Positions 56,040 through 62,854 of a DNA stretch of 64,000 bases are shown here, one piece after another. Source of the stretch: Chitiniphilus purpureus (lineage in GTDB: Bacteria; Pseudomonadota; Gammaproteobacteria; Burkholderiales; Chitinibacteraceae). How positions within the stretch are numbered: position 1 is the stretch's first letter; every line of letters starts with the position of its first letter. Under the pieces are notes generated by a model. The model saw nothing but the letters and a program-made list of their open reading frames with translations, was not told where the DNA came from and searched no databases. Made by a program: the position numbers and the translations under genes. The stretch spans positions 3,061,501 through 3,125,500 of the forward strand of contig NZ_CP106753.1 in the NCBI RefSeq assembly GCF_025642115.1, in the 5' to 3' direction.

Positions 56040-56827
56040 ACGCCGGCATCCCGCCGCTGGTGCAGGACAGCGGTGTCCCGTTCGACCTGTTCATCCAGGC
56101 GCTGACCGAACAGCTGGACAAGGCGCAGGCGGCGATGGCGCTCAAGGCGCGCGTCGGCAAGCTGCCGCTCACCTTCGCGGTCAAGGAGGTGTCGCTCGAC
56201 CTGCGCGCCTTTGTGCAGATGGTCGACGACGACCTCTATGTGCGCCCGGCCGGGCCCGGCGACAGCGAGGCCAGCACCATCAAGCTCGCGCTCACCACCA
56301 TCACCAAGCCGATGATCGAAGAGAACGCGATCGACTTCAAACCGGAGGACCCCAGGCTGTCGCTGCGCGAGGCGTTCGGCGACGACAAGGACAGCGAGGA
56401 ACTGCAGCGCCGGCTGGAACGCATCGGCGTGCGCAACGTGCAGCAGCTCTCCGAATTGCGCAGGACCGCCGGCGCCGACGTGATCGCCCGGCTCGCGCGC
56501 CTGCCGGTGAACCGGCTGCAGCAGGCGCTGATGACCGCCGCCGCACCGCGCGTCACCCGTGTGGAAGCCCCCATCGATGCGGCCCGGCCCGATACCCGCG
56601 TGCATCTGACCAGCCCACTGCTGCGCGCCGGCATGCTGCCCAAGGTCCGTGCCGCCGGTGGCATGGTACCGGTGGTCGAAGCCCAGGACGGCAGCCTGGT
56701 GCTGGCACCGCTGGCCGGCCAGCTGGGCTGCGAGGCCGAGATCGACTTCGGCGACGGCGAACTGGGCCGGGTGCTGCTGGAGGCTGGCAGCGTGGGCTCA
56801 CTGGCGCCGCGCGCCGGAGACGCATGA
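56036..56827 (+). CDS. Unknown protein with a helix-hairpin-helix-like segment
   Basis: A 263-residue protein. Residues 10-100 read like a small alpha/beta domain (FDLFIQALTEQLDKAQAAMA, then LPLTFAVKEVSLDLRAFVQM and STIKLALTTITKPMIEEN). Residues about 120-165 (ELQRRLERIGVRNVQQLSEL and ADVIARLARLPVNRLQQAL) resemble paired helix-hairpin-helix motifs, which can bind DNA or mediate protein contacts. The C-terminal 80 residues are strand-rich. The gene is coupled by ATGA overlaps to both neighbours. No known family could be assigned. Confidence 0.7.
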   Translation: MNAGIPPLVQDSGVPFDLFIQALTEQLDKAQAAMALKARVGKLPLTFAVKEVSLDLRAFVQMVDDDLYVRPAGPGDSEASTIKLALTTITKPMIEENAIDFKPEDPRLSLREAFGDDKDSEELQRRLERIGVRNVQQLSELRRTAGADVIARLARLPVNRLQQALMTAAAPRVTRVEAPIDAARPDTRVHLTSPLLRAGMLPKVRAAGGMVPVVEAQDGSLVLAPLAGQLGCEAEIDFGDGELGRVLLEAGSVGSLAPRAGDA

Positions 56828-58203
56828 TGGCCATGCTGCGCGCCCCCCGCCGTCTGCTGGTGACGCTCCGGTTGGGCGAGCTGCCCGGACACCTGCCCAG
56901 CCTGCTGGCGTGCCGGCGCTACGGCGTGGCCCCGGCCGAGCATATCGATGGTGGCCCGATCGACCGGCTGCTGCGCCACCACGGCGGCGGCGCCCGTGCC
57001 ACGCGGCTGCACAACGCGCGCCTGCCGCACGACGCGCGTCCCGACGTGTCCGGCGCGCGCCGCTACGACGACGTCGAGCAGCTCAGCGGCGTGGCACGCG
57101 TACTGCGCATCACGGTGGCCGACGACGCCGGCGTGCCCACACTGCTCGATGCGCTGGCGCAGCTTGCAAGCGTGGAGGCGGTGCGGCCGGACCGGCTGGC
57201 CGGCACGCCGTTCGACCTGACGCCCGCCACCGCCCCGGCACTGGACGAGGCGGCCGCGTGGCAACCGCGCCAACTGGTGCGGTTGCCCGAAGCGCTCGGC
57301 TTCGAGCCGGGCGATCCGGCGGTCATCGTCGGGCTGGCCGACTCGGGCGTGCTGGGCGGGGGCGAACTGGGCCAGAGCCTGCGCCGCGGCTTTGACACGG
57401 TGGACCTGGAAGCCGGCCTGATGGGCGCGCTCACGCTGGTGGGCGACCATAGCGGGCGCGACGACGATCCGCTGGACGAAGTGGGCCATGGCACCGGTTG
57501 CGCCGGCATCCTCGCCGCCTGCGGCCCGACCCTGCCCCCCGGCGGCGCCGGCCTGTGCGGGCTGACCCCGGTGCGGGTGCTGGGCGCCGCGCAACAGGGG
57601 GCCAAGCGGGTGGGCATCGGCGCGCTTTCCAATATCGATGCCGGCATGAAGCGGCTGATCGACCTGGGCGCCAAGGTGATCAACATGAGCTTCGGCACGG
57701 CCGAGGGCGCGCTGCTGTTCACCCACGAGCGTCCGCACGAGGAAGTGGTGCGCTACGCGCTGTCGCGCGGCGTGATCCTGGTGGCCGCCAGCGGCAACTC
57801 GGGCAAGGACGAACGTTACTACCCGGCCGCACACGACGGCGTGATCGCGGTCGGCGCGGTCGACGATGCGCTGCAGCCGGCCCGCTTTTCCACCCGCGGC
57901 GCGCATGTGGCGCTGTGCGCGCCGGGGCAGCGCGTTTGGACCTGCGGCCTTGCCGGCTACCAGCAGGCCACCGGCACCAGCTTCGCCGCGCCGTTCGTGT
58001 CGGCCGTGTGCGCGCTGATGGCGAGCTATGCCCAACGGCGGGCACTCGCGCTCACCCCGGCGCTGGCGCGCGACATCCTGATGCAGTCCGCCCGGCCGTT
58101 CGCTGCGCCAGGCGTGGAAGGCTGCGGCGCCGGCGTGCTCGATGCGCTGGCGGCATTGCAATTGCTCGACGAGCGGCTGGACGAGCTTTTGGGAGACGAC
58201 TGA
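56824..58203 (+). CDS. Subtilisin-like serine peptidase (S8) without signal peptide
   Basis: A 459-residue peptidase. After an N-terminal region of about 150 residues that may act as a propeptide, the catalytic triad is visible: D163 in GLADSGVLGG, H212 in EVGHGTGCAGI, S376 in GTSFAAPFVSAVCALM, with the oxyanion Asn N315 in VAASGNSGKD. No signal peptide or transmembrane helix is present, so the enzyme should act in the cytoplasm or be exported by a non-Sec route. The start is the ATG overlapping the upstream TGA. Its neighbours suggest that it matures or degrades other proteins of the cluster; unproven. Confidence 0.92.
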   Translation: MMAMLRAPRRLLVTLRLGELPGHLPSLLACRRYGVAPAEHIDGGPIDRLLRHHGGGARATRLHNARLPHDARPDVSGARRYDDVEQLSGVARVLRITVADDAGVPTLLDALAQLASVEAVRPDRLAGTPFDLTPATAPALDEAAAWQPRQLVRLPEALGFEPGDPAVIVGLADSGVLGGGELGQSLRRGFDTVDLEAGLMGALTLVGDHSGRDDDPLDEVGHGTGCAGILAACGPTLPPGGAGLCGLTPVRVLGAAQQGAKRVGIGALSNIDAGMKRLIDLGAKVINMSFGTAEGALLFTHERPHEEVVRYALSRGVILVAASGNSGKDERYYPAAHDGVIAVGAVDDALQPARFSTRGAHVALCAPGQRVWTCGLAGYQQATGTSFAAPFVSAVCALMASYAQRRALALTPALARDILMQSARPFAAPGVEGCGAGVLDALAALQLLDERLDELLGDD

Positions 58204-58230
58204 ACGGCGCACAGGCCGCAAGGAGCACAT

Positions 58231-60258
58231 ATGGCAGAACAGCACACCCCCGCGCCGGCGCCCAAGCACGATCCGACGCCGGCCATCCCGGATCAGCCCA
58301 AAGGCGCCAAGCCCGCGCCCGGGCTCGCGCCGCCCGGCCTCAAACCGGCACCCGGCGCACCGGCGGCAACACCGGGCGATACGGCGGCGGCCAGGAAAGC
58401 CGCCACAGGCGGGGCCGGCAACAAGGCCAAGGCAAGCGGAGGCGGCAACCTCCGGAAGGACAACAATCCGTTTGGAGGCACATCCATGAAACGCATCCTG
58501 CTGGTAGACCTGAGTGAACGCGACCACCGCAAGCGGCTTGAGCTGGCCGAGGTGCTGCAGCGCCTCAATACCCTGGACGACACCAAGGAAAAGAGCGGCG
58601 GACTCACCGCGGCACAGCAGCGCGAGCGCGACCGGCTGGCCCGGCTGCTCGACGGCGACGTGGTGCTCGACCCGTTCTACCGCCATGTGGTGGCCACGCT
58701 GCACCAGCGCGACGTGATCAAGCTGGAGGGCTACAACCCGCCCTACCTGCACAAGCACGGACTGATGGGCTCGCAGCTGGGACTGCCCGGCGACAAACAA
58801 GGGCTGGATGCCGGCGAGCAGGAGATCGCCGGCGTGTGCGGCCTGCTGCTGCTGGACAACTACACCGAACCGGACCGCCCCGGCTTTCGCGCCAGGGTGA
58901 CGCAGGCGCAGGGCGAGTACCGCGAACACGCCGCGCTGTTCCAGGCGGTGTTCCGCCGGCTGTCCTCGCAGCATCTGGTGGGACTGGACAGCCAGATCCG
59001 CCAGCAGCTGGTCAACGAGGCCATCGTCGGCTGCATCCGGCCCGACGATCGCATCTCGGACCGGCGCGATGCGGATACCGGCGAGATCGGCAACAGCACG
59101 GACTATGTGCCCGGCCGCTACGACGAGGTGGCCGCGCTGTCGGCCCGGAGCGTGGCCGGCGTGGTGCGCAAGCTCGCCGCCGACCGCATCACCGCCAATG
59201 ATCCCTGGCTCGCCAGCCGCATCGAAGCGGGGTTCGACGCGTTGACCGGCGTGCTGGCCGGCGGCCCGCCGTCGTCGCTGGAGATCGCGCTGCCGGATCT
59301 GGAGGATTCGGTGGATGTGGAGATCGTGCAGGAAAACCTGCACGCGGTGCAGGCCATCTACTTCAGCTACATGCTGGAAGAGGCACGGCTGTTCCAGGTG
59401 GTCGAACGCATCGTCGAACTGTTCCGCCAGGGCCTGCTGCCGCTGGGCCGCGGCAAGGCCGGCGACTATCTGTTCCGCTACTACAAGACCGCTGGCGAGC
59501 GCATCACCGAGGCCGAGCGGCGCGACCTCTACATGCGGGCCTTCGGCGCGCCCGGGGGCGATCCCAATGGCAGCATGCCCAACCGGGAGTTCAACGAGCT
59601 GTGGCTGCGCTTCGTCTCGGCGGTCTCCAACTTTGCCCGCCAGATCTCGGTGGAAAAGCTGCTGCGGCAGAACGTGCCGATGGCGGTGTCGCAGGAGCAG
59701 GTGCGCAAGGCGGCGCGCGACCTTGCGGCCAACCTGTCGCTGCATGGCTACGGCATCGCCTACTTCGCTGCGACCGAGCTGCAGCAGAGCATCCTGGAGT
59801 TCCGCGATGTGCTGTCCGACGCCGAGGTGCGCGGCGCCTTCGGCGCGCGCGACATGTGGCAGGTGATCGACCAGGTGAACGCCAACTACCTGGGCGGACC
59901 GCGCAACACCTACCGCTACCGGGTGCAGGCCAACGCCGGCGCCATCGTCGTGCGCTGGCTGGCCAAGAACCACCAGCGCCTGTCGGGCCGCTTCGGCATG
60001 GAGGTGATCTCGATCGAGGCACTGACCAACCCGCAGCTGCGCGCACTGGGCAGCGAGCGGCCGTTGGTCGACCCGAGCGACTGGGATCTGGTGAACGCCT
60101 GCGAGCAGTGGCTGGCCGTCGGCGGCGTGCAGGACCAGAGCATCGAGCAGTATTCGCAGCCGATCGAGTCGCCGGTGATCACCAGCAAGCCGATCGAGAT
60201 GCCGCAGGCGGCGCGCGACGTGCTCGACAGCGTCGGGATTTCGTTGCCGGGAATGTGA
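58231..60258 (+). CDS. Large protein of unknown function, with a possible second start
   Basis: A 675-residue protein. Residues 1-85 are low-complexity (Pro/Ala/Gly/Lys); from residue 86 an alpha-helical body follows (MKRILLVDLSERDHRKRLEL ... ISLPGM) rich in charged helices and lacking recognisable motifs. Two start sites have good ribosome binding sites: ATG 58231 behind AAGGAG, and ATG 58486 behind GGAGG with 7-nt spacing. The second would give a 590-residue form without the linker. No signal peptide or membrane segment. I cannot assign a family. Confidence 0.75.
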   Translation: MAEQHTPAPAPKHDPTPAIPDQPKGAKPAPGLAPPGLKPAPGAPAATPGDTAAARKAATGGAGNKAKASGGGNLRKDNNPFGGTSMKRILLVDLSERDHRKRLELAEVLQRLNTLDDTKEKSGGLTAAQQRERDRLARLLDGDVVLDPFYRHVVATLHQRDVIKLEGYNPPYLHKHGLMGSQLGLPGDKQGLDAGEQEIAGVCGLLLLDNYTEPDRPGFRARVTQAQGEYREHAALFQAVFRRLSSQHLVGLDSQIRQQLVNEAIVGCIRPDDRISDRRDADTGEIGNSTDYVPGRYDEVAALSARSVAGVVRKLAADRITANDPWLASRIEAGFDALTGVLAGGPPSSLEIALPDLEDSVDVEIVQENLHAVQAIYFSYMLEEARLFQVVERIVELFRQGLLPLGRGKAGDYLFRYYKTAGERITEAERRDLYMRAFGAPGGDPNGSMPNREFNELWLRFVSAVSNFARQISVEKLLRQNVPMAVSQEQVRKAARDLAANLSLHGYGIAYFAATELQQSILEFRDVLSDAEVRGAFGARDMWQVIDQVNANYLGGPRNTYRYRVQANAGAIVVRWLAKNHQRLSGRFGMEVISIEALTNPQLRALGSERPLVDPSDWDLVNACEQWLAVGGVQDQSIEQYSQPIESPVITSKPIEMPQAARDVLDSVGISLPGM

Positions 60259-60270
60259 ACCGCACGTCCC

Positions 60271-60468
60271 GGATTGCAGGGGAAACCCGGAACTTGAAGC
60301 ACAGGGAACACTAAGAGCACCGGGCAGGACCGGGGAGAACCCCGGTTCTGCAGGCACACAGAGAACGTGGAGCAAGGGACAGCGGGTCTTTTCTTCTCTT
60401 GTTTTCCACTGTGGCGCTCTGAGTTCTCTGTACCCGCTGTGATTCAAGACCTGGGGTTTCAATCCCCC
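60271..60468. repeat. Intergenic inverted-repeat element
   Basis: The arms GAAACCCGGAACTTGAAG (60282 onwards) and its near-complement CTTCAAG-like GATTCAAGACCTGGGGTTTC (60441-60460) flank an interior with two further inverted pairs: ACAGAGAAC (60358) with GTTCTCTGT (60423), and ACAGCGGGT (60379) with ACCCGCTGT (60432). A separate 7-bp hairpin ACCGGGG/CCCCGGT lies at 60329-60346. The composition differs from the flanks (purine-rich/pyrimidine-rich tracts). It looks like a REP/MITE-type element or a structured RNA. Confidence 0.5.
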
Positions 60469-60498
60469 CAAGTCGTGGACCTCACCAGGAGAACCATC

Positions 60499-61548
60499 AT
60501 GCCCAACGGCAAACGCCCCATGGCCGACTATGTGAAACATTCGCTCGTCCAGGCCTCCAGCCGCCTGGGCGTGAAGAGCCCACTCGCCTACGTGAACGGG
60601 CTGATCGACCGCAGCTTCAGCCTGCCCGAGGACGATCTTTCGTACGCCGACAACGCGCTCACCCCGGGCGCGGTGCCGTTCGAGCCCTCGTTCTCCGAGA
60701 CCGAGCCCAACGCGCTGCGCTTCACCATCGAACCGCTGGGGCCCAACGCGCCGCCGGTGGCGCGCCGCGACGAGGCCACGCGCGAGATGCGCCGGCTGAT
60801 CGCGCCGTGCTTCGGCAACCATGCCCTGCGCTGGTTCGACCAGCGCAGCGAGGAATGGCGCGGCATGAACGGCCTGGGGTGGATGTCCTACGGCGCCTGG
60901 TTCGGCAGTGCCTTCGACGAAGACGGCCTCTACGCCGCCAAGATCTACTACGAGCTGACGCCCTCGCAGATCAACGCGCTGGCGCCCGAACTCGCCCGGC
61001 TCACCCAGCTGGTGATGGGCGAGATGCCGAGCCTGTTCCCCATCTTCACCTCGATCGGCTGCAAGCGCGAGCTGGGCAGCCAGCGGGTCACCTTCATGCA
61101 CCGCGGCCCGCTCACGGTCTCCGCGCTCGGCCCGTTGATGAACCGGCTCGGCATCGGCCACCAGCTGCCCAGCCTGATGCGGGTGGTCGGCGTGGCACTC
61201 GGCGGGCGCTTCGAACTGCCGCACGGCGGCGTGCTGCTGGGCCTGCGCCAGGGGCAGGACGGGGTGGAACTGAAGCTGGAGATCCTGCTCGCCGCGCTGC
61301 CCGATCTGCCGAGCCGTTTCCTTGATCTGCTGCGCCTTGGGCTCGCCGAGCGGCCACGGCAGTTGGCGGCCATGGAGCGCTGGCTGACCGCCTTCGGCAT
61401 GGGCGACCTGAACGAACCGGGCCACTTCTCGGTGTTGAGCGTGCGCGTCACGCCCAAGGCGCAGGCCCGCATCAGCCTCTACGTGCGGCCGATCGAGTTC
61501 GAGATGCGCGATGTCATCGAGGAAGGCCGCAACGCGGCCTTGGCCTGA
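60499..61548 (+). CDS. Unknown protein with alternating helix/strand-pair repeats
   Basis: A 349-residue cytoplasmic-type protein with an AGGAG site 7 nt before the ATG. It shows several strand pairs separated by helices: LYAAKIYYELTPSQINALA, RVTFMHRGPLTVSAL, GVLLGLRQGQDGVELKLEIL and FSVLSVRVTPKAQARISLYV with RPIEFE. The pattern, with KIYY and SLYVRP at strand ends, recalls the alpha-beta-beta-alpha repeats of aromatic prenyltransferases, but this is a weak resemblance and no signature is complete. It is preceded by the inverted-repeat element and followed by paralogue 2. Confidence 0.7.
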   Translation: MPNGKRPMADYVKHSLVQASSRLGVKSPLAYVNGLIDRSFSLPEDDLSYADNALTPGAVPFEPSFSETEPNALRFTIEPLGPNAPPVARRDEATREMRRLIAPCFGNHALRWFDQRSEEWRGMNGLGWMSYGAWFGSAFDEDGLYAAKIYYELTPSQINALAPELARLTQLVMGEMPSLFPIFTSIGCKRELGSQRVTFMHRGPLTVSALGPLMNRLGIGHQLPSLMRVVGVALGGRFELPHGGVLLGLRQGQDGVELKLEILLAALPDLPSRFLDLLRLGLAERPRQLAAMERWLTAFGMGDLNEPGHFSVLSVRVTPKAQARISLYVRPIEFEMRDVIEEGRNAALA

Positions 61549-61564
61549 GCGCCGGGAGACCATC

Positions 61565-62839
61565 ATGGCTGCCACCGTCAGCAAGGAAAACCTGGATGCC
61601 ACGCGACTGGCCGTGCGCGATCTGCTGTCCAAGAGCCAGGCGTTCAACGCGCTGGACGAGGACAGGCGCCGCCAGCTTGCCAATGACCTGGTGCAGATCG
61701 GCACGTATCTGGCCGAGCCGGACGGCGTGCGCGTCGGTGCCGATCAGCAGAGTGCGCCGATACGGGCACTGGCCGAAGAGGGCGGCGGACGGCGGCTGAC
61801 CGCCAACCGCAACAACAGCGACGAGGGGGTGTTCACCGCCCAGAGCGCGCGCGAGGGCGCGGCGGTCGCCGGCGCCTTGCTGGAGGCGGTCAACTTCCCC
61901 GAGTTCGTCTCCGGGCTGATCGACGGCGTGTTCCATTCCATCGTCACCAGCTCGATCCAGCAGATGGAGGCGTATGCCAAACTGGTGGCCGACGTGTCGA
62001 AGAGCCTCAACCAGTTCCGCGACGACAACACCACGCAGAACCAGGGGCGTGACCATCTGATCGAGCAGTTCCCCGACGTGTTCGAGCTGACGATGGATAC
62101 CGGCGACTTCGGCGCGGATTTCGGCAGCGACAGCGGCGCCCGGCGGGGGCCGCGGGTACGGGTGCGCGAAGGCGTGGACGAGCGCACCGCCATGGCGCGC
62201 ATCAACCAGTCGCTGCCGCTGGAACAACCGCTGAACCGGCTGGACGACGCGCTGGTGGAATCGGTGCTGGTGCCGGCCGCGCGCACCCAGTTGGCCAGCA
62301 GCCGGCAGCAACTCCTGGCCACCACCATCATGCTCGGGATCAACCGTATCGTGGTCACCGACGGCAAGATCCAGGCCAAGGTGATGTACGACTTCCAGGC
62401 GCGCGACAACATGCAGTTCCGCAAGAGCGCGCAGCAGTTCGACTACGGCGACCAGTACGTCTCCACCAGCAGCGGCACCTACGAAGGTGAAGGATCCAGC
62501 TCGCGCCAGGGCGCCAGTCGCGGCGCGGACGGCAGCTACCAGGGCGGCAGCCGCGATTCGAACTACTACTCCAAGGGTGAGTACAAGCACACCTCGCAGC
62601 CGGTGCTCAAGCTTGCCTCGGCGTCGCAGACCTCGATCGATGCCAGCCTCACCACCAAGGCCTCGCTCGCCGGCGTGGTGGAGGTCAACTTCAAGAGCGA
62701 CTACCTGCCGCTGGAGAAACTCGCCAATCCCGAGGCCATTGCCGCCATCCAGGGCAACGCGCAGCCGGGCATGGTCAAGAACATCGTCAACCGCCCGGCC
62801 GCCCCGGCCCCGGCCAACCCTGCGGCACCGGCCGCCTGA
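61565..62839 (+). CDS. Paralogue 2 of an unnamed family in this cluster
   Basis: A 424-residue protein with GGGAG upstream of the ATG. It has an N-terminal helical module (LAVRDLLSKSQAFNALDEDR ... IGTYLAEPDG), the family core at about 109-172 (VNFPEFVSGLIDGVFHSIVT, SIQQMEAYAKLVADVSKSL), the block RQQLLATTIMLGINRIVVTDG, a Ser/Gly/Tyr-rich insertion at about 300-340, and GVVEVNFKSDYLPLEKLA near the end. Compared with paralogue 1 it adds the N-terminal module and the low-complexity insertion. No signal peptide. Function unknown. Confidence 0.75.
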   Translation: MAATVSKENLDATRLAVRDLLSKSQAFNALDEDRRRQLANDLVQIGTYLAEPDGVRVGADQQSAPIRALAEEGGGRRLTANRNNSDEGVFTAQSAREGAAVAGALLEAVNFPEFVSGLIDGVFHSIVTSSIQQMEAYAKLVADVSKSLNQFRDDNTTQNQGRDHLIEQFPDVFELTMDTGDFGADFGSDSGARRGPRVRVREGVDERTAMARINQSLPLEQPLNRLDDALVESVLVPAARTQLASSRQQLLATTIMLGINRIVVTDGKIQAKVMYDFQARDNMQFRKSAQQFDYGDQYVSTSSGTYEGEGSSSRQGASRGADGSYQGGSRDSNYYSKGEYKHTSQPVLKLASASQTSIDASLTTKASLAGVVEVNFKSDYLPLEKLANPEAIAAIQGNAQPGMVKNIVNRPAAPAPANPAAPAA

Positions 62840-62854
62840 GCGGGCAGAACGATC

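Noticed and set aside
56236..61704. 1822-codon open frame on the minus strand
   Set aside because: It lies antisense to several plus-strand genes with clear motifs and ribosome sites; long shadow frames are expected in GC-rich coding DNA. Its sequence is rich in His/Gln/Arg and has no domain.
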